DNA of 64,000 nucleotides from Paucibacter sediminis. Lineage in GTDB: Bacteria; Pseudomonadota; Gammaproteobacteria; Burkholderiales; Burkholderiaceae_C. Numbering within the stretch: the stretch's first letter is position 1; each line of letters begins with the position of its first letter. Under the pieces are notes generated by a model, which saw only the letters and a list, made by a program, of their open reading frames with translations, was not told where the DNA came from and did no database searches. The translations under genes were made by a program, and so were the position numbers. The stretch is taken from positions 434,001 to 498,000 of the forward strand of contig NZ_CP116346.1 in the NCBI RefSeq assembly GCF_030254645.1. The letters run 5' to 3'. Positions 35,717 through 44,501 of the stretch are shown one piece after another.

Positions 35717-36588
35717 TGATCAAGAAGATGAAGCCCTGGCTCCATGTCTGGCTGTTCGCGCTGGCCGCCCAGGCCGGCGCCGCACCGGTGAGCGTGAAGG
35801 ACGATCGCGGCCTGCTGCAGCAATGGCCCGCGCCGCCGCAGCGCATCGTCAGCCTGCTGCCCTCGCTGACCGAGACCGTCTGCGCGCTGGGTGCCTGTGA
35901 GCGCCTGGTGGGCGTGGACCGCTATTCCAACTACCCCGCCGCGGTGGACAAGCTGCCCAAGCTCGGCGGCCTGGACGACACCCAGGTGGAGAGCATCGTG
36001 GCGCTGCGGCCCGATGTGGTGCTGGTGGCGCCCAGCTCGCGCGTGCAGGACCGCCTGGCCGCGCTGGGCCTCAAGGTGGTGGTGCTGGAAACGCGCAGCC
36101 ATGCCGACGTGAAGCGCGTGCTGCAAAGCGTCGGGCAGCTGCTCGCGGTACCCGAGCCCCTGAAGGTCTGGCAGCAGATCGAGGCCCAGATGGCCGAGGC
36201 AGCCGCCGGCGTGCCGGCCAGCGCGCGCGGCCTGACGGTTTACTACGAGGTCGACAGCTCGCCCTTTGCCGCCGGCGAGAGCTCCTTCATCGGCGAGACC
36301 CTGGCGCGCCTGGGGCCGCGCAACATCGTCGGCAAGGAGCTCGGGCCCTTCCCCAAGCTCAACCCCGAATTCGTAGTGCGCGCCGATCCGCAGCTCATCA
36401 TGGTGGCGCAGCGCAATGCGGTGAAGCTGGCTGAGCGCCCGGGCTGGAACCAGATCCGCGCGCTGAAGGACAAGCGCCTGTGCGTGTTCCCGCCGCAGGA
36501 GTCCGAGCTGATGGCAAGACCTGGCCCCCGGATGGGCGAGGCCGCCAAGTTCATGGCGCGCTGCCTACGCGAGGTCGCGCCGAAATGA
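35716..36588 (+). CDS. btuF: periplasmic cobalamin-binding protein BtuF
   Basis: B12-binding protein of the BtuCDF importer, 290 aa. A signal peptide (to about residue 25, ending AGAA) precedes the family pattern RIVSLLPSLTETVCALGACE, then YSNYPAAVDKLPKLGGLDDT and VESIVALRPDVVLV. C-terminal block GWNQIRALKDKRLCVFPPQ. It is coupled to cobU and to btuC (ATGA). Confidence 0.92.
   Translation: MIKKMKPWLHVWLFALAAQAGAAPVSVKDDRGLLQQWPAPPQRIVSLLPSLTETVCALGACERLVGVDRYSNYPAAVDKLPKLGGLDDTQVESIVALRPDVVLVAPSSRVQDRLAALGLKVVVLETRSHADVKRVLQSVGQLLAVPEPLKVWQQIEAQMAEAAAGVPASARGLTVYYEVDSSPFAAGESSFIGETLARLGPRNIVGKELGPFPKLNPEFVVRADPQLIMVAQRNAVKLAERPGWNQIRALKDKRLCVFPPQESELMARPGPRMGEAAKFMARCLREVAPK
36514..36527 (+). 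repeat. copy of the 14-bp motif GCAAGACCTGRCCC
   Basis: In btuF, read as Ala-Arg-Pro-Gly-Pro using GCA, AGA and CCT, codons seldom used by neighbouring genes. This reading frame differs from the other plus-strand copies. Confidence 0.6.
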
Positions 36589-37583
36589 ACGCCACCAAGC
36601 CGCTGCACCTGCTGCTGGGCCTGCTGCTGCTGAGCTGCGCACTGAGCCTGCTGGGCGTGGCGGTGGGCAGCACGGGTTTTTCGCTGGAGATGCTGCAGGG
36701 CGGCGACGCGGTGCAGCAGCAGATACTCTGGCAGATCCGCTTTCCGCGCTCGGCCGGCGCCTGGGCCGCGGGCGCCCTGCTGGGCCTGGCCGGCGCGGTG
36801 GCGCAGGGCCTGTTCCGCAACCCGCTGGCCGACCCCTATCTGCTCGGCGCCTCCGCGGGCGCCGGACTGGGCGTGGCGGTGCTGCTGGTGCTGCTGGGCC
36901 TCTCGCCGGCGACGGCGGCCTGGTCGATGAAGCTGGGCCTCACCGGCGCGGCCTTTCTGGGCGCCGTGGCCGCCGTGCTGCTGACGCTGACGCTGGCGCG
37001 CGGCGTGCAGCAGACCATGCGCCTGTTGCTGGCCGGCGTGATCGTCGGCGTGGTGCTGGGCTCGGCCACCGCCCTGCTCACCATCATGACGCCCGACATC
37101 ATGCGGCCCATGCAGGCCTTCATGCTGGGCACCACCGGCTTCCTCAGCTGGGCCTCGGTGTGGATCCTGCTGCCGGTGCTGCTCGGCTGCCTGCTGGTGG
37201 CGCTGGGCGCCAGCCGCGCGCTCGACGCACTGACCCTGGGCGAGGCCACCGCGCGCTCGCTGGGCGTGCGCCTGCCGTTGGTGCGACTGAGCCTGATCGC
37301 CACCCTGGCGCTGGCCACCGGCGCAGCCGTGGCGCAGGCCGGGCTGATCGCCTTCGTGGGCCTAGTGGCGCCGCACCTGGTGCGCAGCCGCACCCACAGC
37401 ACGCATGGCTGGCTGCTGCTGCTGTCGGCCCTCACCGGCGGCGCCCTGCTGCTGGCCGCCGACATCGCCGCGCGCTGGCTGATCGCGCCGCAGGAGTTGC
37501 CGGTGGGCGTGGTCACCTCCATGCTGGGCGGTGCCTATCTGCTGCTGCTGATGCATCGCGGCAAGGTCGGGGAGCTGAAATGA
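36585..37583 (+). CDS. btuC: vitamin B12 ABC transporter permease BtuC
   Basis: FecCD-type permease of 332 aa with about ten transmembrane helices. Diagnostic stretches: RFPRSAGAWAAGALLGLAGA (about 47-66), VAQGLFRNPLADPYLLGASA, and IAFVGLVAPHLVRSRTHSTH (near 255), the L-loop region that couples to the ATPase. It overlaps btuF and btuD by 4 bp each. Confidence 0.94.
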   Translation: MNATKPLHLLLGLLLLSCALSLLGVAVGSTGFSLEMLQGGDAVQQQILWQIRFPRSAGAWAAGALLGLAGAVAQGLFRNPLADPYLLGASAGAGLGVAVLLVLLGLSPATAAWSMKLGLTGAAFLGAVAAVLLTLTLARGVQQTMRLLLAGVIVGVVLGSATALLTIMTPDIMRPMQAFMLGTTGFLSWASVWILLPVLLGCLLVALGASRALDALTLGEATARSLGVRLPLVRLSLIATLALATGAAVAQAGLIAFVGLVAPHLVRSRTHSTHGWLLLLSALTGGALLLAADIAARWLIAPQELPVGVVTSMLGGAYLLLLMHRGKVGELK

Positions 37584-38422
37584 CAACGAATATGGCCCTG
37601 AGCGCCGCCTTGCAGAGCCTGCGCCTGCAGGACGCCGAGATCCTGCGCGACATCGAGCTGGCCCTGCCCGCGGCCTGCTGGATGGCCGTGGTGGGGCCCA
37701 ACGGCGCCGGCAAGTCGACCCTGCTGCGCGCGCTCGCCGGCCTGCTGCCGGCCCGTGCCCGCATCGATCTGCTGGGCCGCGAACTGCAGCGCTGGGAGCC
37801 CCGGGCGAGCGCGCGCGCGCTCGCCTGGCTGGGCCAGAACGAGGCCAGCGCCGACGAACTCAGCGCCTACGAGGTGGTGATGCTGGGCCGCCTGCCGCAC
37901 CAGGCCTGGCTGGCCCCGCCCAGCGCGCAGGATCACGAGGCCGTGGCCCGCGCCATGCACCGCACGCAGTGCTGGGATTGGCGCGAGCGCCCGCTGGCGC
38001 GCCTCTCGGGCGGCGAGCGCCAGCGCGTGCTGCTGGCGCGCGCGCTCGCCGTCGAGGCCCAGGTGCTGCTGATGGACGAGCCGCTGGCGCATCTGGACCC
38101 GCCGCACCAGGCCGACTGGCTGCAGATCGTGCGCGAGCTGGCGCGCCAGGGCGTGGCGGTGCTGAGTGTGCTGCACGAGCTCAATATGGCGCTGCAGGCC
38201 GATCAACTGGCGGTGATGCAGGGCGGGCGCCTGCGCCACCTGGGCCCGCCCGGCACGCCCGCCTGCCACCAGGCCCTGCAGGCCGCCTTCGAGCAACGCC
38301 TGCACCTGGTGCAGCTGGACGGCCATTGGCTGGCCCTGCCCTTCGATCCCGCGCCCAGGCCGCCGGCCGAGGGCGGCGCGCAGATCCTGCCGCTGCGCGG
38401 GTCTCAGAGGGCAACGCGATGA
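37580..38422 (+). CDS. btuD: vitamin B12 ABC transporter ATPase BtuD
   Basis: ATPase of 280 aa. Walker A VGPNGAGKSTLLRALAGL (near residue 35), Q-loop GQNEAS, signature LSGGERQRVLLARAL (near 140), Walker B VLLMDEPLAHLDP, H-loop VLHELNMAL. It energises BtuC. The overlap with cobB (ATGA) ties transport and biosynthesis into one transcript. Confidence 0.94.
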   Translation: MTTNMALSAALQSLRLQDAEILRDIELALPAACWMAVVGPNGAGKSTLLRALAGLLPARARIDLLGRELQRWEPRASARALAWLGQNEASADELSAYEVVMLGRLPHQAWLAPPSAQDHEAVARAMHRTQCWDWRERPLARLSGGERQRVLLARALAVEAQVLLMDEPLAHLDPPHQADWLQIVRELARQGVAVLSVLHELNMALQADQLAVMQGGRLRHLGPPGTPACHQALQAAFEQRLHLVQLDGHWLALPFDPAPRPPAEGGAQILPLRGSQRATR

Positions 38423-39729
38423 GCCGCAGCTGCGCCGCGCTGATGGTCAGCGCCCCGGCCTCGGGATCAGGCAAGACCAGCGTCAGCGCCGCGATCGCGC
38501 GCGCCCATGCCCGGCGCGGCCTCAAGGTGCGCGTCTTCAAGACCGGCCCCGACTACCTGGACCCGATGGTGCTGGCGCGCGCCAGCGGCCATGCCGTCTA
38601 CCAGCTCGATCTCTTCATGGGCGGGCTGGCGCATTGCCGGCAGCTGCTGGCCGAGGCCGCCGAGGAGGCCGACCTGATCCTGGTCGAGGGCGTGATGGGC
38701 CTGTTCGACGGCAAGCCCAGCAGCGCCGACCTGGCGGCCGCCTTCGGCCTGCCGGTGCTGGCGGTGCTGGATGCCAGCGCCATGGCCCAGACCTTCGCGG
38801 CCCTGGCGCTGGGCCTGCAGGGCTTTCGCAGCGATATCCGGCTCTGCGGCGTGGTGGCCAACCGCGTCGGCAGCGCCGCCCATGGCGCCATGGTGGCCGA
38901 GGGCCTGCCGCCCACCCTGCCCCTGGTGGCCGCGATCGCGCGCCAGCAAGACCTGACCCTGCCGGAACGCCATCTGGGCCTGGTGCAGGCGCTGGAGCTG
39001 CCCGGGCTGGATGCGCAGCTCGATGCCTGGGCCGACGCCTGGGAGGCCGGCCTGGTGGGCGGTTTCGAGTTCCCTCGCGTCGAGTTTGCGGGTCGGTCCG
39101 CTGAGCCATTGCCGCCCCTGCTGGCCGGCCGCCGCATCGCGCTGGCACAGGACGCCTGCTTCTCCTTCATCTACCCGGCCAACCTCGATTGCCTGCGCGC
39201 GCTCGGCGCCGAGCTCCGGCCCTTCTCGCCGCTGGCCGGCGAGGCCCTGCCGGATTGCGATGCGCTCTGGCTGCCGGGCGGCTACCCCGAGCTGCACGCC
39301 GCCGCGCTGCGCGCCCAACCCGGTTTCTTTGCCAGCCTGGCGCAACACCTGACCCTCGGCAAGCCGCTGCTGGCCGAATGCGGCGGCATGCTGTGCCTGC
39401 TGGACGAGCTGTGCGATGCCGAGGGCCGGGCCCAGCCCATGGCCGGCCTGCTGCCGGGCCGGGCGCAGATGCAGACCCGCCTGGCCGCACTGGGCCTGCA
39501 GACGCTGGACTGGCCCGAAGGCACGCTGCGCGGCCACAGCTTCCATTACTCGACGCTGGACACGCCGCTGCTGCCGCTGGCGCGCGCCAGCAATCCCAAT
39601 GGCGGCCGCACGGCCGAGGCGCTGTATGCCCAAGGCAGCCTGCGCGCCAGCTATGTGCACCATTACTTCCCATCCAACCCGGAGGCGCTCGCGCGCTTCT
39701 TTATCTCCGCCGGCCATCATGCAGATTGA
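38419..39729 (+). CDS. cobB: cobyrinate a,c-diamide synthase CobB
   Basis: Amidates the a and c side chains of (hydrogeno)cobyrinate using glutamine and ATP, 436 aa. P-loop APASGSGKTSVSAAIARA near residue 12, VKTGPDYLDP-type FKTGPDYLDPMVLA, then a C-terminal glutamine amidotransferase domain with nucleophile LLAECGGMLCLLDEL (near 320) and a final His segment (GHSFHYS). It acts before the salvage entry point, so its presence without ring-forming genes here is notable. It overlaps cobO by 11 bp. Confidence 0.93.
   Translation: MSRSCAALMVSAPASGSGKTSVSAAIARAHARRGLKVRVFKTGPDYLDPMVLARASGHAVYQLDLFMGGLAHCRQLLAEAAEEADLILVEGVMGLFDGKPSSADLAAAFGLPVLAVLDASAMAQTFAALALGLQGFRSDIRLCGVVANRVGSAAHGAMVAEGLPPTLPLVAAIARQQDLTLPERHLGLVQALELPGLDAQLDAWADAWEAGLVGGFEFPRVEFAGRSAEPLPPLLAGRRIALAQDACFSFIYPANLDCLRALGAELRPFSPLAGEALPDCDALWLPGGYPELHAAALRAQPGFFASLAQHLTLGKPLLAECGGMLCLLDELCDAEGRAQPMAGLLPGRAQMQTRLAALGLQTLDWPEGTLRGHSFHYSTLDTPLLPLARASNPNGGRTAEALYAQGSLRASYVHHYFPSNPEALARFFISAGHHAD
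38946..38959 (+). repeat. copy of the 14-bp motif GCAAGACCTGRCCC
   Basis: In cobB, read as Gln-Gln-Asp-Leu-Thr-Leu; identical in all 14 bases to the copies at 6959 and 41156. Confidence 0.6.
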
Positions 39730-40288
39730 AACCCCACCCGTCGATTACCAGCGCGTCCAGCCCAGCGCGGAGCGCCGCGGCCTCGTCATCGTCCACACCG
39801 GCGACGGCAAGGGCAAGAGCACGGCCGCCTTCGGCCTGGCGCTGCGCGCCCATGGCCGCGGCAAGGCGGTGAAGATCTACCAGTTCATGAAGGTGCCCAG
39901 CGCGCGCTTCGGCGAGCACCGCATGTTCGAGCAACTGGGCCTGCCCATCGAGGGCCTGGGCGACGGCTTCAGCTGGAAGAGCAAGGATCTCGAGCATTCG
40001 GCCCAACTCGCGCGCGACGGCTGGACGCGCGCCGAAAGCACGATACGCGCGGGCGAGCATTTCCTCGTCGTGCTGGACGAGATCATGTACCCGCTGCGCT
40101 ATGGCTGGCTGCCGCTGGAGCCGGTGCTGCAAGCCCTGCGCGAGCGCCCCGCCCATGTGCATGTGCTGCTGACCGGGCGCAACGCACCCGAGGAACTGAT
40201 CGCCCTGGCCGACACCGTCACCGAGATGGCCCTGGTCAAGCATCACTTCAAGGCCGGCGTGCCGGCGCAGCGCGGCATCGAAGACTGA
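39719..40288 (+). CDS. cobO: cob(I)alamin adenosyltransferase (CobA/CobO type)
   Basis: Transfers the 5'-deoxyadenosyl group from ATP to cob(I)alamin or corrinoid precursors, 189 aa. P-loop HTGDGKGKSTAAFGLALRA near residue 26, then KIYQFMKVPSARFGEH, and VVLDEIMYPLRYGWL near 117, all typical of the BtuR/CobO family. The ATG at 39719 lies inside the end of cobB. Confidence 0.95.
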   Translation: MQIETPPVDYQRVQPSAERRGLVIVHTGDGKGKSTAAFGLALRAHGRGKAVKIYQFMKVPSARFGEHRMFEQLGLPIEGLGDGFSWKSKDLEHSAQLARDGWTRAESTIRAGEHFLVVLDEIMYPLRYGWLPLEPVLQALRERPAHVHVLLTGRNAPEELIALADTVTEMALVKHHFKAGVPAQRGIED

Positions 40289-40295
40289 TTGTTCG

Positions 40296-41243
40296 ATGCA
40301 GATGGCCCTGCTCCTGCCGCTCGCGATGCTGCTCGCCCTGCTGGTCGATCGCCTGTTCGGCGAGCCGCCCGCCTGGGCCCATCCGGTGGTCGGCATGGGC
40401 CGTTATCTGGGCCTCTTTTCGCAGCACCTGCCGGCCCTGCGGCCCGCGCCCGCCTTCATCGGGGCTGCGCTGGCCTGGTGCCTGGGCGCGCTGGTGGTCG
40501 GCCTGCTGGCGGCCGCGCTGGAGGGCTGGCTGATCGGCCTGCTGCAGCCCTGGCGCTCGCCGCTGGCCCTGCTGGGCTGCGCCGGCGCGCTGGCGCTGCT
40601 GCTCAAGCCCCTGCTGGCCTGGTCCATGCTGAGCCAGGAGGTCGACGCGGTGGAGGCGGCGCTGCAGCGCTCGCTGCCCGAGGGGCGCGCGCGCCTGGCC
40701 CGGCTGGTGAGCCGCGACACGCTAGCACTCAGCGCCGCCGAGGTTCGTGAAGCGGCCCTTGAATCCCTGGCCGAGAACCTCAACGACTCGGTGGTCGCGC
40801 CGCTGTTCTGGTTTGCCATCGCCGGCCTGCCGGGCGCCGCGGTCTACCGCTTCGCCAATACCGCCGATGCCATGTGGGGCTATCGCGGCCGCTGGGAATG
40901 GGCCGGCAAATGGGCGGCACGCGCCGACGACGCGCTCTCCTGGCTGCCGGCCCGCCTCAGCGCGCTGGCCATGCTGGCCTGGCACTGGCGCCTGCTGCCC
41001 AGGCTGACGCGCGAGGCCGCGCGCACGCCCTCGCCCAACAGCGGCTGGCCGATGGCGGCGCTGGCGCTGCGATTGAACCTGCGCCTGGCCAAGCCGGGTG
41101 TCTATGCCCTGAACGCAGGCGGTGCCACGCCCGTGGCCGCCGACATGGCGCGCGGGCAAGACCTGACCCTGCGCGGCATGCTGCGATCCGCCCTGCTGTT
41201 GATGCTGGGCGCCGCCGCCCTGCGCGGAGGTCTTATCCACTGA
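40296..41243 (+). CDS. cobD: adenosylcobinamide-phosphate synthase CobD/CbiB
   Basis: Inner-membrane enzyme of 315 aa that attaches the aminopropanol arm to adenosylcobyrate. Motifs: LLVDRLFGEPPAWAHPVVGM at the N terminus, ESLAENLNDSVVAPLFW near residue 155, AVYRFANTADAMWGYRGRW and a C-terminal hydrophobic helix. Six or so hydrophobic stretches are visible. It joins cobC by a 1-bp stop/start overlap (TGATG). Confidence 0.94.
   Translation: MQMALLLPLAMLLALLVDRLFGEPPAWAHPVVGMGRYLGLFSQHLPALRPAPAFIGAALAWCLGALVVGLLAAALEGWLIGLLQPWRSPLALLGCAGALALLLKPLLAWSMLSQEVDAVEAALQRSLPEGRARLARLVSRDTLALSAAEVREAALESLAENLNDSVVAPLFWFAIAGLPGAAVYRFANTADAMWGYRGRWEWAGKWAARADDALSWLPARLSALAMLAWHWRLLPRLTREAARTPSPNSGWPMAALALRLNLRLAKPGVYALNAGGATPVAADMARGQDLTLRGMLRSALLLMLGAAALRGGLIH
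41156..41169 (+). repeat. copy of the 14-bp motif GCAAGACCTGRCCC
   Basis: In cobD, read as Gly-Gln-Asp-Leu-Thr-Leu. It lies about 85 bp before the cobC start. Confidence 0.6.
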
Positions 41244-42259
41244 TGCAAGAAAAAACCATGCATGGCGGCAGCGACTCCGGCCCGCCCATCCCGCACGATT
41301 TCTCCAGCAATGCCAGCCCGCTGGGCCCGCCGCCGGCCCTGCTGGACGCGCTGCTGGGCGCCGAGCGCGGCCGCTATCCCGACCCGCATTACCTGGCGCT
41401 GCGCGAGACCCTGGCGGCCGCCCATGGCCTCGCGCCCGAGCGCGTGCTGCCCAGCGCCGGCGGCAGCGAGGCGATACGCCGGCTCAGCCTGGCGGCGCAG
41501 CTGGCCGGCCTGCGCCAGGTCTGGGTGCCGCAGCCCGGCTATGGCGACTATGCCGCCGCCGCCCTGGCCCTGGGCCTGCAGGTGCGCGGCTATGCCTCGG
41601 TGGCCGAGCTGGCGGCGGGCCTGAGCGGGCCGGCGCTGGTCTGGGTCTGCGAGCCCTGCAACCCCACCGGCGCCAGCCTGGACACGCATGACTGGACCCA
41701 GCTGGGCGCCGCCCTGCGGGCCTCGGCCGCGCAGCTGGCCGTCGACCAGGCCTACGAGCCGCTGCGCCTGGAGGGGCAGACGAGCCTGCCGCCGGCGCTG
41801 GCCGAGCAGGCCTGGCGCCTGCAGGGCCCCAACAAGGCCCTGGGCCTGACGGGGGTGCGCGCGGGCTATCTGCTGGCACCGGCCAGCGGCCGCTGGTTAT
41901 CAGCGATGCAAGACCTGGCCCCCAGCTGGGTGCTCTCCGGCGAGGGCTGCGCCCTCCTGAGCCATTGGCACAGCCCCGCCACGCAGGCCTATCTGCGCGA
42001 CGCCAGGGCGCACCTGCTGGCATGGCGGGCCGTGCAGCGCGAGCTGCTGGCCGAGCTGGGCTGGCGGCAACGCCCCAGCTGCAGCAATTTCTGGCTCACC
42101 CTGCCACCCACCGAGCTGCCCCTGCCAGCGCTGCGCGCGCGCGGCATCAAGCTGCGCGATGCCGGCAGCTTCGGCCTGACCGGCTGGCTGCGCGTCTCCA
42201 CCCAATCCCCCGCGGCGCAGCAGGCGCTGCGCCTCGCCCTGAAGGAGTTGATGCCATGA
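41243..42259 (+). CDS. cobC: threonine-phosphate decarboxylase / aminotransferase-like CobC
   Basis: PLP fold-type I enzyme of 338 aa in the HisC-like family; supplies (R)-1-amino-2-propanol phosphate or acts with CobD in arm attachment. Blocks: DFSSNASPLGPPPALLDALL near residue 19, WVCEPCNPTGASLDTHDWTQ near 134, and the PLP lysine in RLQGPNKALGLTGVRAGYL near 197. A second ATG at 41258 is possible. Coupled to cobQ by 4 bp. Confidence 0.9.
   Translation: MQEKTMHGGSDSGPPIPHDFSSNASPLGPPPALLDALLGAERGRYPDPHYLALRETLAAAHGLAPERVLPSAGGSEAIRRLSLAAQLAGLRQVWVPQPGYGDYAAAALALGLQVRGYASVAELAAGLSGPALVWVCEPCNPTGASLDTHDWTQLGAALRASAAQLAVDQAYEPLRLEGQTSLPPALAEQAWRLQGPNKALGLTGVRAGYLLAPASGRWLSAMQDLAPSWVLSGEGCALLSHWHSPATQAYLRDARAHLLAWRAVQRELLAELGWRQRPSCSNFWLTLPPTELPLPALRARGIKLRDAGSFGLTGWLRVSTQSPAAQQALRLALKELMP
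41908..41921 (+). repeat. copy of the 14-bp motif GCAAGACCTGRCCC
   Basis: In cobC, read as Met-Gln-Asp-Leu-Ala-Pro; the R position is G, as in the btuF copy. Confidence 0.6.
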
Positions 42260-43719
42260 CCGCCAAGGCCGTGATGGTGCTGGGCACCACCAGCAATGCC
42301 GGCAAGAGCTGGCTCGCCACCGCGCTATGCCGCTGGTATGCGCGCCAGGGGCTCAGGGTCGCGCCCTACAAGGCGCAGAACATGAGCAACAACGCCCGCG
42401 TCGTGCCCGGCCTGAACGGGGCGATGGGCGAGATCGGCAGCGCCCAGTACTTCCAGGCCCTGGCCGCGCGCTGCCTGCCCGAGGTGCGCATGAACCCGGT
42501 GCTGCTGAAGCCCGAGAAGGACACCGCCTCGCAGGTGATCGTGCTGGGCGAGGTGGACCGGCAGCTCACCGACATGCCCTGGCGCGAACGCAGCGAGCAA
42601 CTCTGGCTGCGCGCCCGACCGCCCCTGCACGAGCTGATGGCCGAGAACGATGTGGTGGTGATCGAGGGCGCGGGTTCGCCGGCCGAGATCAATCTGCACA
42701 GCAGCGATTACGTCAATATGCGCACCGCGCTGGAGGTGAACGCCGCCTGCCTGCTGGTGACCGACATCGACCGCGGCGGCGCCTTTGCCCATCTCTACGG
42801 CACGCACCAGCTGCTGCCCGCGCATGAACGCGCGCTGATACGCGGCTTTGTGCTGAACCGTTTCCGCGGCGATGCCAGCCTGCTGGCGCCCGGCCCGGCG
42901 CAGCTGCAGGCCCTCACCGGCGTGCCCACGGTGGCGGTGCTGCCGATGTGGCGCGGCCATGGTCTGCCCGAGGAAGACGGCGTGTTCGATGACGTCGCCA
43001 GCGGCAGCGGGCTGAAGATCGCCGTGGTGGCCTATCCGCGCCTGTCCAACCTCGACGAGTTCCAGCCCCTGCGCAGCCTGCCCGGCGTGCGCCTGAGCTG
43101 GGCGCGCGAGCCGGCGCAGCTGGAGGCGGCGGACTGGATCATCCTGCCCGGCTCCAAGGCGGTGGCGGCCGACCTGGCTTGGTTGCGCGCGCAACAGCTC
43201 GACCAGGCGATCGCCCGCCATGCCGCCGCCGGCAAACCCCTGCTGGGCATTTGCGGCGGCCTGCAGATGCTGGGCGAAAGCCTCTTGGACCCCTACCAGA
43301 TCGACGGCAACGCGCCCGGCCTGGGCCTCTTGCCCCTGGTGACCCAGTTCGAGCGCGAGAAGCTGCTGCGCCCGGCCCAGCTGCAGTTCGCCGCCGATCT
43401 GCAGGGCCCCTGGGCGGCGCTGCACGGCGTGGCGGTGCAAGGCTACGAGATCCACCATGGCCGCACCGCGCAGCACCCCAGCATGGCGCCGGCCCAGGTG
43501 GCGCTACGCGATGACGCTGGCGCGGCGGTGGGCTGGCAGCAGGGCAGCGTGCTGGGCCTGTACGCCCATGGCCTGTTCGAGCAGCCGGCCCTGCTGCGCG
43601 CGCTGTTCGGCACCGAGGTGCAGACGCTGGACGCGGTGTTCGAGGGCCTGGCCGATTTCATCGACCGGCATTTCCAGCCCGACTATCTGATGCAGCTGCT
43701 GCAGCCCCCACCCGCATGA
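42256..43719 (+). CDS. cobQ: cobyric acid synthase CobQ
   Basis: Glutamine-dependent amidase of 487 aa that amidates side chains b, d, e and g. P-loop-like GTTSNAGKSWLATALCRW at about residue 10, then PYKAQNMSNNARVV, MNPVLLKPEKDTASQVIVLG and VIEGAGSPAEINL. The C-terminal amidotransferase domain has nucleophile LLGICGGLQMLGESL (near 333) and the histidine in GYEIHHGRT. It overlaps its neighbours on both sides by 4 bp. Confidence 0.95.
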   Translation: MTAKAVMVLGTTSNAGKSWLATALCRWYARQGLRVAPYKAQNMSNNARVVPGLNGAMGEIGSAQYFQALAARCLPEVRMNPVLLKPEKDTASQVIVLGEVDRQLTDMPWRERSEQLWLRARPPLHELMAENDVVVIEGAGSPAEINLHSSDYVNMRTALEVNAACLLVTDIDRGGAFAHLYGTHQLLPAHERALIRGFVLNRFRGDASLLAPGPAQLQALTGVPTVAVLPMWRGHGLPEEDGVFDDVASGSGLKIAVVAYPRLSNLDEFQPLRSLPGVRLSWAREPAQLEAADWIILPGSKAVAADLAWLRAQQLDQAIARHAAAGKPLLGICGGLQMLGESLLDPYQIDGNAPGLGLLPLVTQFEREKLLRPAQLQFAADLQGPWAALHGVAVQGYEIHHGRTAQHPSMAPAQVALRDDAGAAVGWQQGSVLGLYAHGLFEQPALLRALFGTEVQTLDAVFEGLADFIDRHFQPDYLMQLLQPPPA

Positions 43720-44501
43720 CCATCCCCCAACGCATCGCCTGCCTCTCCACCGAAGCGGTGGACACGCTTTACCGCCTGGGCGCGCAGGACCACATCGCCG
43801 GCATCTCGGGCTATACCGTCTACCCGCCCGAGGCGCGCGCGCAAAAGCCCAAGATCAGCGGCTTTTCCAGCATGAAGATCGAGAAGATCCTGGCGGTGCG
43901 GCCCGATCTGGTGATCGGCTTCTCGGACCTGCAGAAACCCCTGCTGGATGAATGCGCGGCGGCCGGCCTGGCCACGCTGTGCTTCGACCAGCGCGACCTG
44001 GCCGGCATCCACGCCATGGTGCTTAGCCTGGGCGCGCTGGTGCGGCGCGAGGCGCAGGCCGAGCAGCTGGTGGCGGCGCTGCAGCAGGCGCAGGCGCGCA
44101 TCGCCGCGGCCGCCGCCGCCCTGCCCTGGCAGCCACGCGTGTTCTTCGAGGAATGGGACGAGCCGCTCATCTGCGGCATTGGCTGGGTGAGCGAGATCAT
44201 CCAGCTGGCCGGCGGCGTCGACGTGTTTGCCGAGCGCGCCAAGGCCGGTTTCGCCCGGCAGCGCATCGTCACGCACGCGGAGGTGCTGGCGCAAGCGCCT
44301 CAGCTCATCCTCGGTTCCTGGTGCGGCAAGCGCTTCGCGCCCGACCGCGTGCTGGCCCGCCCCGGCTTTGCCGCGCTCAACGCGCGGCTCATCGAAATCA
44401 AATCGGCCGACATCCTCAGCCCCGGGCCCACCGCCATCGAGCGCGGCGCGGCCCAGCTGCTGGCGGCTATTCAAACCACTGTTGGAGTCCCATCCGCATG
44501 A
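43716..44501 (+). CDS. BtuF-like cobalamin-binding protein without signal peptide
   Basis: Periplasmic-binding-protein-fold protein of 261 aa related to BtuF (RIACLSTEAVDTLYRLGAQD; then KISGFSSMKIEKILAVRPDL). It has no hydrophobic N-terminal signal: it begins MTIPQRIACLS directly in the fold. Conserved FFEEWDEPLICGIGWVSEII near residue 145. The 4-bp overlaps with cobQ and cobT place it inside the B12 operon. It could bind corrinoid in the cytoplasm, or use an unrecognised export route. It is clearly distinct from btuF at 35716. Confidence 0.82.
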   Translation: MTIPQRIACLSTEAVDTLYRLGAQDHIAGISGYTVYPPEARAQKPKISGFSSMKIEKILAVRPDLVIGFSDLQKPLLDECAAAGLATLCFDQRDLAGIHAMVLSLGALVRREAQAEQLVAALQQAQARIAAAAAALPWQPRVFFEEWDEPLICGIGWVSEIIQLAGGVDVFAERAKAGFARQRIVTHAEVLAQAPQLILGSWCGKRFAPDRVLARPGFAALNARLIEIKSADILSPGPTAIERGAAQLLAAIQTTVGVPSA

